This document shows, piece after piece, positions 18,356 to 28,100 of a DNA stretch of 64,000 nt. The notes below the pieces were generated by a model. The model saw nothing but the letters and a program-made list of their open reading frames with translations, had not been told where the DNA came from and made no database searches. How positions within the stretch are numbered: the first letter of the stretch is position 1; the number at the start of each line of letters is the position of its first letter. The stretch is from Aquamicrobium lusatiense (GTDB taxonomy: Bacteria; Pseudomonadota; Alphaproteobacteria; Rhizobiales; Rhizobiaceae). Position numbers and translations under genes: made by a program. The stretch lies in NCBI RefSeq assembly GCF_014201615.1, contig NZ_JACHEU010000001.1, positions 1,197,631 to 1,261,630 on the forward strand, written 5' to 3'.

Positions 18356-19863
18356 AGTTCCCGCTCCTCAAGAAAACCCTGTTCCTCGTAGAAGGCGTGC
18401 ATCGGGGCAAGCGCCGGGTGGGCGAGCGCGCGGCGCAGATAATCGCGGATGCGCGGCAGGTGTTTCAGATAGCCGGGCTTGCCGTCGCGGCGATGCAGGC
18501 GCACGAAGATGCCGAGGATTTTCGAGTTCCGCTGCGCCGCCATCAGCGCGTAGGCTTCCAGAAAGGCGGTCTCGTCGAAAGGTCCGGCCGCGCGGCGGCG
18601 GGCAAGATAGGCATCCACCGTCGCCTGTTCGATGTCGCGCGGCACGGTGGCGCGGGCATCCATGGCGAGCGAGGCGAGATCGTAGGCCGTCGGGCCTACA
18701 AGCGCATCCTGAAAATCGATGATGCCCAGCCGGTCGTGGCCGCTGCGCTCCGCCCGCCAGATCAGGTTCGGCGAGTGATAATCGCGCTGCATCAGCGTGG
18801 GCTCAAAACCTTCGATGCGGTCGAGCGCGGCGTTCCATTCCCGCCGGTAGCGGGCGCGCAGCGCATCGTCCGCCGGCTTGCCGCTCACAGCCGGAACGTA
18901 CCAGTCGACCAGAAGATCGGCCTCGATCAGCATGGCGTCCCGGTCGAAGGGCGGCACGTCGTAGACAATGCCGGGCGCGATTTCGATATGAGGAGACCAT
19001 GGACGGCCATGCATGTCGGCCAGCAGTTCGGCGGCAGCGACATAGCGTTCCGCGATGGGATTGCGCGCGTCATCCAGCACGCCCGTGCTGCCCAGATGCT
19101 CGATCAGCAGGAAACCATTGTCGAGATCCTGCGCATAAATCTCCGGGGCGCAGATGCCGGCTTCACGCAGCACCTTGTCGATGGCGACGAAGGCCGCGAC
19201 GGTCTTTGAGGTATGGGCGATCTCGGCATAGGGCTTGCCGTCGCGCACCGGCGGACCCATCACCAGCGTCGGCGAGTTCATCAGAATGCGATCCGCTTCG
19301 CCTGCAAGGCGTACCGTCTCGTAGGAGCGCGCCGAGGCATCGCCTGTGAGATGGCGGCGCTGGGCGCTGCCCCAGCCGGCGCCTGTCAGGAAGGCGCGCA
19401 TGGCGAGCGAGCGTCCGATGCGCGCCATCGCCTCGCCGGTGCCGGAGATGCGGGCGCGACGGCCTTCGCCCTCGTGGATGAGCTCGACCGTCAGCGCACT
19501 TGCCGGCAGGCGGCTGCCGGCGCGTTCGGGCCACTCCACCAGAGCCACGCCTCCGGCAAAGGCGTCCTCGAAACCAAGTTCGTCCAGCTCGTCCTCATGG
19601 CCGAGGCGATAGAGATCGAAATGGTGGACGGGAAAGCGCGTCTCGTAACTCTGCACCAGCGTGAAGGTGGGGCTCGGCACTTCGAGGGTGGCATCGTCGG
19701 CAAGGGCGCGGATCAGGGCCCGCGCCAGCGTGGATTTTCCGGCGCCGAGATCGCCATGCAGGGCCAGAACGTCACCCGGCCGCACGGCCATGGCGAGGTC
19801 CTCGCCGAGCCGTTGTGTCGCCGCCTCATCGCCGAGCGCCACCTCGATAGGGGAGGCTTCCAT
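18352..19863 (-). CDS. tsaE: TsaE / AmgK-like phosphotransferase fusion
   Basis: 503 residues in two parts. Residues 1-150 are TsaE, the ATPase needed for the t6A37 tRNA modification: P-loop LHGDLGAGKST, the HFDLYRL motif, and LVEWPERAG. Residues 165-503 are an aminoglycoside-phosphotransferase-fold kinase: QRDYHSPNLIWR is the catalytic loop and GIIDFQDALVGP the metal-binding motif. AmgK phosphorylates MurNAc and GlcNAc at C1. The ATG at 19863 is chosen because TsaE conservation begins there. It starts 8 bp after divL ends and overlaps murU by 4 bp. The fusion joins tRNA modification to cell-wall recycling in one polypeptide and recurs in alphaproteobacteria. Confidence 0.88.
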   Translation of the reverse strand: MEASPIEVALGDEAATQRLGEDLAMAVRPGDVLALHGDLGAGKSTLARALIRALADDATLEVPSPTFTLVQSYETRFPVHHFDLYRLGHEDELDELGFEDAFAGGVALVEWPERAGSRLPASALTVELIHEGEGRRARISGTGEAMARIGRSLAMRAFLTGAGWGSAQRRHLTGDASARSYETVRLAGEADRILMNSPTLVMGPPVRDGKPYAEIAHTSKTVAAFVAIDKVLREAGICAPEIYAQDLDNGFLLIEHLGSTGVLDDARNPIAERYVAAAELLADMHGRPWSPHIEIAPGIVYDVPPFDRDAMLIEADLLVDWYVPAVSGKPADDALRARYRREWNAALDRIEGFEPTLMQRDYHSPNLIWRAERSGHDRLGIIDFQDALVGPTAYDLASLAMDARATVPRDIEQATVDAYLARRRAAGPFDETAFLEAYALMAAQRNSKILGIFVRLHRRDGKPGYLKHLPRIRDYLRRALAHPALAPMHAFYEEQGFLEEREL

Positions 19864-19871
19864 GTGGGGAG

Positions 19872-22424
19872 CTACTCCGCCGCGTTGCGCATATCTGCCG
19901 GCGTAGCCGGGAAGATGCACACGACCGTGGTTCCCTGTCCGGAGCCGGTCTCGATGCGCACTTCGCCGCCATGCAGTTCGACGAAGCTTTTGACGATGGA
20001 AAGGCCAAGGCCCGCCCCGCGCCTGCGCCCGCCATTGACGCGCGATTCGAAGCGGTGGAACACCAGATCCAGCACGTCGGGCGGCATGCCCGGCCCGTCA
20101 TCATGCACGGAGAATTCGACGCCGTCCGGCAACTGCCGGCAGGTCAGGCGCACCGTGCTGCCTTCGGGCGCATAGTTGGCGGCATTGGTGAGCAGATTGT
20201 AGAGGATCTGCCGCACCCGTACCTCGTCGCCCTTGAGCGTCTGCGGTGCGGCGGAGGCGTCGACCGAGAGCCTGATAGCGTGTTCCTGCAGCCGTTCGGA
20301 AACCAGTTCTGCGGCGGCCGTAATGGCGTTGTTGACGTCGACCTCGGTGATGTCGAGCTGCATGATGCCTGCGTCGACGGTGGCGAGGTCGAGGATATCG
20401 TTGACGATGGTGAGCAGCACCGACGACGACGAGCCGATATGCTCCAGATATTCGCGCTGGCGCGGCGACAGCGGTCCGGTGGCCGGCAGCGACAGCAGTT
20501 CGGTGAAGCCGATGATGTTGGTGAGCGGCGAGCGCAGCTCATAGGAAACGTGCTGCACGAACTCGTTCTTGATCTGGTCGGACTTCAGCAGGGCTTCGTT
20601 CTTTTCCTTCAGCGCCCGTTCGACATTGACGCTGTCGGTCACGTCCACGAAGGTCGTCATCACCTGTCCGTTGGGCAGATGGATGACGGCGTAGCGCAAC
20701 ACGCTGCCCGCGTTCAGTTCCACCAGACCATGCCAGTTGGTGCGCTCTTCGTCGAAGCCGGTGATGGCTGCAACGAAACCGCCCCATGGGCTGTCCTTCG
20801 CCCGGCTGTCGCAAACCGCGCGGACCGAAGCGACATGGACATTCGGCGCGACAAGGCTTTCCTCAAGTCCCCACAGCGCGGCAAAAGCCGGGTTGGAAAG
20901 GCGTAGCCGCCCGTCCGGGCCGAACACGGCAACGCCCTCGGCCAGATTGTCGAGCGTCTCGCCCTGTACGCGCACCGCGGTCTGGTAACGGCTTTCGAGG
21001 TCGATCTTCTCGGTCAGGTTTTCGAACAGCCAGGTCACGCCGCCCTTGGGCTGTGGGTTGGCGACGACGCGAATGGTCTTGCCGTCCGGCAGGTGCCACC
21101 AGTGCTCCTGCGTTTCGACCGCCCGATAGGCGCCGAGCAGGTTTTCCTTCCAGCGCCGCCATTCCGGCTGTTCGGCGATCTTGCCTTCGCTGCGCAGCCG
21201 GTCGAGCAGCAGGGCGTTGTCGGGCGCACTGTTGAGGAACGGAATATCGAGCGACCACAGCTTCTGGAAAGCCTGATTGAAGAAGCGCAGTTTCTGTTCG
21301 GTGTCGAAGATCGCGACAGCGGTGTTGAGATGATCGAGCGTGTCAGAGTGGTTGCGCACGGTGCGCTCGAACTCCTCGCGCATCGTTTCCACCGCGCTCA
21401 CGTCGCAGGCAATGCCGGCAGAGCCTTTTGTGCCGCTGTAGTCCGTTACCGTGAACTGGCGCCGGTCGCCCTGGATGACGGTGGACATGGTTTGCGCGAA
21501 CACCGGATGCGTGCGGTGCTGATCGGCAATCGCCGCGCGGGCGCCGTCGCCCAGCAATTCGCGGCCTTCACGGATCGCATCTTCATCCGCCGAAGCCTCA
21601 ACGGCGGCGGCATAGGCGCGGTTGATCCATTTCAGCCGGCCGTTTTCATCACGCAGCCATACCGGCATTTCGAGTGCATTGAGCAGGTTGATGAGCGTTT
21701 CGTGGTCGCCGACAAGCCGCTCGTTTTCCAGCTTCAGCCGTGCATGGGCGCGCTGGATGTCCGAAAGGGAGAGGAACCGCACCAGCGTGTGCGATGGCCC
21801 CTTGCGGCCCTGAATTTCGAGGGTCGCGCCCCCATGTGTTTCAGCGACGACGTCGAAAGGCGTGCCTTTTTCGCGCAGGCTCGCGATGCCGCGTTCGAGC
21901 GCTGCGGCGGAACGCGGCGCCAGCCAGCGTCCGAAAGCCAGAAAAGGCGCGCGGTCCTCCGGGGCACCGGCCTCCAGCGGAAGCGAGCCGACCAGTTCGG
22001 GCTTCTGGTTGTCGCCGGACCACAAGATGACGCGCTGGTCGCGCAGATTGAGGATGGCGTCCGAGCGCTGCAGGGCTGCGTTGACATCGGCGATGCGGGC
22101 GCGAAGCTTCGCGTTCTCCGCTGCGGTGCGCTGGCGCTCGCGGATAAGCACGATCGCGGAAATAAGTGCAGCGCCCATCACGCCGACCGACAGCGCAAGC
22201 TGGATCACGTCGGACGTGCCTATGGGCATGGCCGCGCGCGTCGCGGTCTGTGCGCCGGCGCTCAGAGACGTCAGGGGAAGGACAAGCGCCGAGGAGGCAA
22301 GAAGACGGCAGGGCATGAGCCCGGCGCGCAGCCGCCAACGAAATGACGGGCGTTTCCCGTCGCGGAAATCGTCGTGGCCGCCGGCAACGGCCTTTCCCGC
22401 ATGAAGCGGGTTTTCCCCCGGCAT
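19872..22424 (-). CDS. divL: DivL-like PAS-domain histidine kinase homologue with Tyr at the phosphoacceptor site
   Basis: 850 residues. An N-terminal membrane anchor (hydrophobic segments about 37-58 and 75-92) is followed by a short coiled coil, several PAS domains (about 240-600), then a DHp and HATPase_c domain. The H-box reads SYELRSPL instead of SHELRTPL: the phosphoacceptor His is Tyr628 (codon TAT at 20541-20543). The N box (NLLTNAANYAPEG), G1 (HDDGPGMPP) and G2 (GAGLGLSIVKS) look intact. A Tyr here is the mark of DivL, which in Caulobacter works as a modulator of the CckA-CtrA cell-cycle relay. The neighbouring tsaE and ahcY fit the usual place of divL. ATP binding may persist, but His phosphorylation should not. 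Confidence 0.85.
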   Translation of the reverse strand: MPGENPLHAGKAVAGGHDDFRDGKRPSFRWRLRAGLMPCRLLASSALVLPLTSLSAGAQTATRAAMPIGTSDVIQLALSVGVMGAALISAIVLIRERQRTAAENAKLRARIADVNAALQRSDAILNLRDQRVILWSGDNQKPELVGSLPLEAGAPEDRAPFLAFGRWLAPRSAAALERGIASLREKGTPFDVVAETHGGATLEIQGRKGPSHTLVRFLSLSDIQRAHARLKLENERLVGDHETLINLLNALEMPVWLRDENGRLKWINRAYAAAVEASADEDAIREGRELLGDGARAAIADQHRTHPVFAQTMSTVIQGDRRQFTVTDYSGTKGSAGIACDVSAVETMREEFERTVRNHSDTLDHLNTAVAIFDTEQKLRFFNQAFQKLWSLDIPFLNSAPDNALLLDRLRSEGKIAEQPEWRRWKENLLGAYRAVETQEHWWHLPDGKTIRVVANPQPKGGVTWLFENLTEKIDLESRYQTAVRVQGETLDNLAEGVAVFGPDGRLRLSNPAFAALWGLEESLVAPNVHVASVRAVCDSRAKDSPWGGFVAAITGFDEERTNWHGLVELNAGSVLRYAVIHLPNGQVMTTFVDVTDSVNVERALKEKNEALLKSDQIKNEFVQHVSYELRSPLTNIIGFTELLSLPATGPLSPRQREYLEHIGSSSSVLLTIVNDILDLATVDAGIMQLDITEVDVNNAITAAAELVSERLQEHAIRLSVDASAAPQTLKGDEVRVRQILYNLLTNAANYAPEGSTVRLTCRQLPDGVEFSVHDDGPGMPPDVLDLVFHRFESRVNGGRRRGAGLGLSIVKSFVELHGGEVRIETGSGQGTTVVCIFPATPADMRNAAE

Positions 22425-22560
22425 GTCGTGGTCCTCTCCGCCGCCCTTTGTAAAGGACGCCCAGCCGGCAAACCCCGGTTCCGAACCCCTGTCCGGCTGA
22501 AGCGTCGCGAATCACCCCACAATACCGCCTCGCCGAATCTGCGTGAAGCAGCCCGGGCGC

Positions 22561-22594
22561 AAAAATAAAACCGGGCGGAAAGTCAACCGCCCGG
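22561..22594 (-). terminator. Terminator of ahcY
   Basis: On the minus strand an 8-bp perfect stem (22587-22594 with 22571-22578) is followed by a T-rich tract TTTTATTTTT (22561-22570 on the plus strand as A-rich). It lies about 30 bases past the ahcY stop. Confidence 0.88.
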
Positions 22595-22624
22595 CTCTAT
22601 ATCTGGTGGTAATTTCAGTTATGG

Positions 22625-24025
22625 TTAATAGCGGTAGTGTTCCGGCTTGAACGGACCCTGCGGCGTGACGCCGATATAGGAAGCCTGTTCTTCGGAAAGC
22701 GTGGTCAGCTTCGCGCCGAGCTTGTCGAGATGCAGGCGCGCGACCTTCTCATCGAGATGCTTGGGCAGCACATAGACTTCGTTCTTGTACTCACCGCCCT
22801 TGGTGTAAAGCTCGATCTGGGCAAGCACCTGATTGGTGAAGGAAGCGGACATGACGAAGCTCGGATGGCCGGTGGCGTTGCCGAGATTGAGGAGGCGGCC
22901 TTCGGACAGCAGGATCATGCGCTTGCCGTCCGGGAAGGTGATCATGTCCACCTGCGGCTTCACGTTGGTCCACTGCAGGTTGCGCAGGGCGGCGACCTGA
23001 ATCTCGTTGTCGAAGTGGCCGATATTGCCGACGATGACCATGTCCTTCATCTCGCGCATGTGGTCGAGGCGGATGACGTCCTTGTTGCCGGTGGTGGTGA
23101 TGATGATGTCGGCGTTGGGGGCTGCGTCTTCCAGCGTCACCACCTCGTAGCCGTCCATGGCTGCCTGCAGCGCGCAGATCGGGTCGACTTCGGTGACCTT
23201 GACGCGTGCGCCGGCGCCGGAAAGCGAAGCGGCTGAACCCTTGCCCACATCACCATAACCGCAGACCACGGCAACCTTGCCGGCCATCATCACGTCGGTG
23301 CCACGGCGAATGCCGTCGACCAGCGATTCCTTGCAGCCATACTTGTTGTCGAACTTGGACTTGGTGACCGAGTCGTTGACGTTGATGGCGGGGAAGGGCA
23401 GCAGGCCCTTCTTCTGGAGCTGGTAGAGGCGGTTGACGCCGGTGGTGGTTTCTTCCGAAACGCCGCGGATCGCCTCGCGCTGCTTCGTGAAGAAGCCGGG
23501 CGTCGCCGCCATGCGCTTTTTGATCTGGGCGAAGAGGATTTCCTCTTCCTCGCTGCCGGGGTTGGTCAGCACGTCCTCGCCGGCTTCGGCGCGCGCGCCG
23601 AGCAGGATGTACATGGTGGCATCGCCGCCATCGTCGAGGATCATGTTGGAGGGCTGGCCGTCATCCCACTGGAAAATGCGGTCGGTGTATTGCCAGTAGT
23701 CCTCCAGCGTCTCGCCCTTGATCGCGAACACGGGAACGCCGGACGCGGCGATCGCGGCGGCGGCATGGTCCTGCGTGGAGAAGATGTTGCAGGAAGCCCA
23801 GCGCACCTGCGCGCCAAGCGCGCTCAGCGTCTCGATCAGCACCGCGGTCTGGATGGTCATGTGCAGCGAGCCGGTGATGCGCGCGCCCTTCAGCGGCTGG
23901 CTCGGGCCAAACTCCTCGCGGCAGGCCATCAGGCCGGGCATTTCCGTTTCCGCGATCTCGATCTCCTTGCGGCCCCAGTCGGCAAGCGAGATGTCGGCGA
24001 CCACATAGTCCTTGTTAGCTGTCAT
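22625..24025 (-). CDS. ahcY: Adenosylhomocysteinase (S-adenosylhomocysteine hydrolase)
   Basis: 466 residues. It splits S-adenosylhomocysteine into adenosine and homocysteine, removing the product inhibitor of methyltransferases. Seen are [45 protein letters not shown], the NAD-binding [10 protein letters not shown], and the C-terminal KPEHYRY signature. The ATG at 24025 (MTANKDYVV) is chosen over upstream in-frame ATGs because conservation starts there. A palindromic operator candidate lies about 110 bp upstream. No S-adenosylhomocysteine riboswitch motif was recognised in the leader. Confidence 0.97.
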   Translation of the reverse strand: MTANKDYVVADISLADWGRKEIEIAETEMPGLMACREEFGPSQPLKGARITGSLHMTIQTAVLIETLSALGAQVRWASCNIFSTQDHAAAAIAASGVPVFAIKGETLEDYWQYTDRIFQWDDGQPSNMILDDGGDATMYILLGARAEAGEDVLTNPGSEEEEILFAQIKKRMAATPGFFTKQREAIRGVSEETTTGVNRLYQLQKKGLLPFPAINVNDSVTKSKFDNKYGCKESLVDGIRRGTDVMMAGKVAVVCGYGDVGKGSAASLSGAGARVKVTEVDPICALQAAMDGYEVVTLEDAAPNADIIITTTGNKDVIRLDHMREMKDMVIVGNIGHFDNEIQVAALRNLQWTNVKPQVDMITFPDGKRMILLSEGRLLNLGNATGHPSFVMSASFTNQVLAQIELYTKGGEYKNEVYVLPKHLDEKVARLHLDKLGAKLTTLSEEQASYIGVTPQGPFKPEHYRY

Positions 24026-24131
24026 GATGGCACTCCGGTGGGAATCTGTTGGCGGGCCGCCCTGCCACGGACATGGCGAATGGCGCAAAGCTGCTGGGCT
24101 GACTAGCAGATCACGGCAGATACGACAACGG

Positions 24132-24151
24132 ATATAAGGAAATCTTTATCT
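24132..24151. promoter_or_regulatory. Palindrome upstream of ahcY, candidate operator
   Basis: ATATAAGGAAATCTTTATCT, 14 of 20 positions symmetric, lies about 107 bp upstream of the ahcY start in an AT-rich patch of otherwise GC-rich DNA. The AAAGAAATCTTT-type core resembles operators of ArsR-family regulators of S-adenosylmethionine recycling, recalled from comparative studies; the match was not computed. Confidence 0.45.
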
Positions 24152-24194
24152 GTAGATGTGTCCGGCCGCTTCTGGTGCGCGGCCAATAGCTGAA

Positions 24195-24213
24195 GACGGC
24201 GGCATCCGCCGTC
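24195..24213 (-). terminator. Hairpin downstream of the MerR gene
   Basis: A perfect 8-bp GC stem (24195-24202 with 24206-24213) with a 3-base loop lies about 60 bp after the MerR gene's stop on the minus strand. Only a short T tract follows, so termination strength is uncertain. Confidence 0.4.
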
Positions 24214-24273
24214 CCTGCACCAGCCTCCCCGAAAATCGCGAAGGCTGACCGGTTTTCGTGGCAGATCGCCGGT

Positions 24274-24753
24274 TCAGGCAGCGCTGCTTTGCTGGGATGT
24301 TGCGTGTTCGGTGAGCCTGCGCCGTGCATCGTCCATTGCGGCACCGAGATCTGCGATGGCCTCATCGAGCAGGGCGCGCTGCTTCTGGAGCCGTGCCATC
24401 TGCTTCTCCGACTTTTCCAGCGTCACTTTCAGCTGCCGGGCATTGGAGCCCGTCGGATCGTAAAGATCCATCATCTGCTTCACGTCGCGCAGGGAGAAAC
24501 CGACCTTGCGGCCGAGCAGGATGAGCTTCAGCCGCGCCTTGTCGCGATGCGTGTAAAGCCGGGTGGTGCCGTCACGCTGCGGATTGATGAGCCCCTTGTC
24601 CTCGTAAAAACGCAGCGTGCGCAGCGTTATGCCGAAATGCTTGGCCATCTCGCCAATGCGGGTCAGTTCTTCGCAATCATGGATTTCACCGGTTGCGGTG
24701 GTCGCCTGTTCGGCAATCAGATCGTTCGTCTTCATTCGGGAGTCCCGGATCAT
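24274..24753 (-). CDS. MerR family transcriptional regulator
   Basis: 159 residues. The N-terminal MerR helix-turn-helix spans about residues 30-100 (RIGEMAKHFGITLRTLRFYEDKGL, then TRLYTHRD and RKVGFSLRDVKQMMDLYD). A coiled-coil dimer helix follows (about 105-145). There are no C-terminal metal-binding cysteines, so it is not a CueR-type metal sensor. The length and short C-terminus resemble LiuR-type regulators of branched-chain amino acid degradation, an inference. ATG 24753 and ATG 24735 are both possible starts. A perfect TTTACGTAAA dyad about 75-90 bp upstream is a probable autoregulatory site. Confidence 0.85.
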   Translation of the reverse strand: MIRDSRMKTNDLIAEQATTATGEIHDCEELTRIGEMAKHFGITLRTLRFYEDKGLINPQRDGTTRLYTHRDKARLKLILLGRKVGFSLRDVKQMMDLYDPTGSNARQLKVTLEKSEKQMARLQKQRALLDEAIADLGAAMDDARRRLTEHATSQQSSAA

Positions 24754-25124
24754 GTTTGTTTGCCTGACGTCAAAGGCCCGGCTTAAGTCGGCCCCAGCTT
24801 GCGTCGGTTTGTCAGTCCTGTCTATTACGTTTACGTAAACTGTGATTAGCGGGAATTGCCTCCGGGTTCAAGTATTGAGCGCTCATACCGGCAAAGCTGC
24901 GTTTTTCAGCCGCAAACAGATGACTTGTTAACCACAGTTAACCGCTTGTTTACCACGTTCGGCGAATTGTGCGTTTGTCGGTCCTCCGTGCTTATCCAGT
25001 AGCGAAGTTTTCACGGTTTCGGGCAAGCGCCGGGTCATAAACGCCCGTGCCAGCTTTCCGTTCCGACCGAATTTGAAGGGGACGCCGGTGAAGACCGGCC
25101 GCTTTGAGGAAACGGGGCGTCGCG
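24754..25124. other. Intergenic region between the merR and podJ-like genes
   Basis: 371 bases with no convincing gene. It contains the MerR-type dyad at 24827-24843, a TGACGTCA palindrome near 24766, and an AT-richer stretch around 24900-24960 with several TTAACC-type repeats that may hold the divergent promoters. Nothing else was recognised. Confidence 0.6.
24827..24843. promoter_or_regulatory. MerR-type dyad operator
   Basis: ACGTTTACGTAAACTGT, with a perfect 12-bp palindromic core GTTTACGTAAAC at 24829-24840. MerR regulators bind dyads of this kind between promoter elements. It lies between the MerR gene (minus) and the PodJ-like gene (plus), so autoregulation is the simplest reading. 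Confidence 0.6.
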
Positions 25125-28100
25125 ATGAGCAACAGAAGGTCCTATCTCGACACGCTGAACGCGGGCCGGACGCGCAAGCCGCACTCGGCTCTCGACCAGA
25201 TCAATGAGTCGCTGGCCGCGCTTGAAGAGCGCCTGAAGCGCAGCCGTGCCGATGTGCAGCCCCGCTCCGAAAACCTTCGGCAGGACGGATTTCTGCGCAG
25301 CTTTTCCGCAGCAGCGGACCGCGATGCCGGGCGCGACGACCTGCACTGGGGTGCTTCCGCACCCGGTTCGTCCCGATATGCGCAGAAGACGGCGCCGGCC
25401 CAGGGCCGTAATTATCAGGCCATCGCCCATGACATCGATCGCGTGCGCGGTCAGGAAGACGGCCTTGCCATGGCCGGCCGGATCGCCGGTGAGTTGCAGG
25501 GATTGCGGGAGGAACTGCGCCAGCAGATGACGGTTGGCCTCCAGCGTGAATTCGAGGTGCTGCGCCGCGACATCGATCGTTCTGTCCGCTCGGGCGAAGG
25601 GGCGGGCAGCTCCCTGCGCTTCGGCCGCGAGCTGGAGCGCCTTTCCGGCGCTGTGCAGGAACTGGCTCATAAAAGCGACGATCGCAGCGTCAGCATGCTG
25701 CGTCTGGAACTGGAACAGCTCAGGGGACAGGTCGAGACGCTGGCCCGCGAGGACAGCGTGCAGGCGGTCGACCGTCGCTGGGACGAGTTCGACCGCCGCT
25801 GGACGGCTTTCGAGGATCGTTTCGGGGCCGGTCTTGACAATCGCATTGCCGAAGAAGGCTTTTCCATCCTGAATCAGCGGCTGGAGGACATTGCCCGCGC
25901 GGTCGACACGCTGCCGCAGTCGCTTTCGCTGCGCTCGCTGGAAGAAAAGCTGCGCACGCTTTCGGGCGCTGTCGACCAGCTTGCCGCGCACCGTCCGTCC
26001 GGCGAAGAGACGCTTGGCCTGATCGACGAGCGGCTGGACGAGATTTCGCGGGCGATCGTGGCTTCCACCGTGGCGGCAAAGACCAGCGGTTTCGATCCGG
26101 CCTCCCTTGAGCGGATTGAGAGCAGGATTGCCGCGCTGGCCGAACAGATCGAAGAGGTGGCGCATGACCGCCCCTCGGCTGAAATCATGGAGCGGCTTGG
26201 CCTGTTGTCGCGCCGCGTCGACGAACTCGCTGCCGGCAACCGCCTGCCCGTCGATATGCTGGAGCGCTTTGCTGACCAGATGGCGGTGATTGCCGAGCGC
26301 GTCGGGCAGAGGCCCGAAATGCCCGATCTCAGTCATCTGCTGGAAGGGCTGGAGCAGCGCCTCGACCTGTTCGCCATTTCCGTGGAGCGGCGTCAGAGCG
26401 ACGCCGTCGAGCAGGGCAACATCATCTTCCGTGATCTGGAACGCCGGCTGGACGAGTTCGCCGAACGGCTCGACCGGCGCGATGCCGTGCCGGCCTTCGA
26501 CGGCGGCGAGGTCATCGAAGCCATCGATGCCCGTTTCGATGCACTGGCACGTGAGCTGGAAAGCCGCGAGCCGGCAGGTCAGGACGCCATACGCGGCCTG
26601 GAGGCGCGTCTAGCCGACATTTCCCAGCGGCTTGACGGTTCTTCCGAGCGCTTCAGCAGCCTTGATCAGGATCTGATCCGCAGCCTTGAAGCACAGGTCG
26701 CTGGGCTGTCCGCCCATCTGTCGCAGCCCGGCACACCGCTGCCGGATCTGGAGGACATCAGCCCGCGTCTCAGCCAGATCGAAGAGTCGCTGGCCGGTAC
26801 GCGCGAAACCATTCTGGAAGCGGCGCGCGACGCCGCCGAGCGGGCCGTGCAGTCGATGGCCGGAGCGGATGCCGAAAAGGCGGCCGTTGCCGGTCTGGCG
26901 CAGGATCTGAAGACGCTTGAATCGCTGACGCGCCGCTCTGATGACCGCAATGCGCGGACGTTCGAGGCCATTCACGATACGCTTCTGAAGATCGTGGAGC
27001 GGCTCGGCTCTCTGGAAAATTTCAGCTCTGCCGCGGAAGTCGTGCGTCCCGAAGCTGAAAAGATTCCGGTCCGTCAGGTGCCGAGCCTGGACATGGACAC
27101 GCTGGCTGGTGAAGGCGAGACGCTGCTCGCCGACGCCATGGATGGCGAAGTGCAGGTGCGCACCCCTGCGCAGGCTGCTTCCGAAGCCGCCCGCGCGGCT
27201 CTCGGCGATGTGGCCGGTGAAGAGGTTGCGCGCAAGACGTCTCTGCTTGGAAACATCACCCGCGCTTTCCGCAAGGATGCGGCAGTGGTGCGGCCCGAAG
27301 TGGCCGAACCGGCTGCCGCAACTGCCGAACCGGGGCTGGACGAGCCGCTGGAGCCTTCGCTGCTCAACCGTCCGCTGGAACCCGGTTCCGGGGCCCCGGA
27401 CCTTAACGCCATTCTGAAGCGTGTGCGTGACGAGCGCGGTCAGTCGGCCGAGCGTCCGGGCACCGATGCCGCCAAGTCCGACTTTATAGCTGCAGCCCGT
27501 CGCGCGGCTCAGGCGGCTGCCGCCGAAGCCGAAACGCTGAAGCGCCAGTCGACCCTCGGCGGTCCCGCCAGGGGGCTGCGCATCGGCGAGCTGTTCAGGG
27601 CCCGCCGCAAGCCGATCCTGATGGCTGTCGGCGCGGTCATGCTGGCGCTGGCCGGCCTCCAGTTCGGCAAGGCTTTCATCGGCAAGCAGGAAGAAGCGCC
27701 GCGTGCCGCCGCTGCACCCGCCGCCATCGAGCAGATCCTGCCGGCGGAGCAGCCCGCCCCACAGGTGCAGGCCGCGCGTGTGGTCGAGCCCGAGCGGGTG
27801 GCGCAGGACCCCGTTGCACCAATCATCGAAGAATCCGTACTGCAGGAGCCAGTGCAGACGGCCGACAACCCGGCCTCCGGGCCGGTTGCGGCGGAGCCGG
27901 CTGCGCCGGTGGCTGAAGCCCGGCAGGAAGCCTCTGCCCCCCAACCCGCGATTCCGGAAGCCACGAACGATGCGACGGACGATCTCTCAACCGGCGCGGT
28001 TCCCCCGGTTGCGTCGAGCCTGATCGATGTGCCGGCGGATGTGGGCACGCCTGCCCTTCGTGAAGCGGCTGCCGGTGGCGATGCCAAAGCGCTGTTCGAG

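Noticed and set aside
24026..24131. Possible S-adenosylhomocysteine riboswitch in the ahcY leader
   Set aside because: The conserved core of the known riboswitch was not seen. The leader shows only ordinary GC-rich segments, and the palindrome further upstream looks like a protein site.
24274..24753. CueR/HmrR-type metal-responsive identity for the MerR regulator
   Set aside because: The C-terminal metal-binding cysteines are absent.
26610..27944. 444-codon open frame antisense to the podJ-like gene
   Set aside because: It has low-complexity Gly/Arg-rich composition and lies inside a well-supported coding region.
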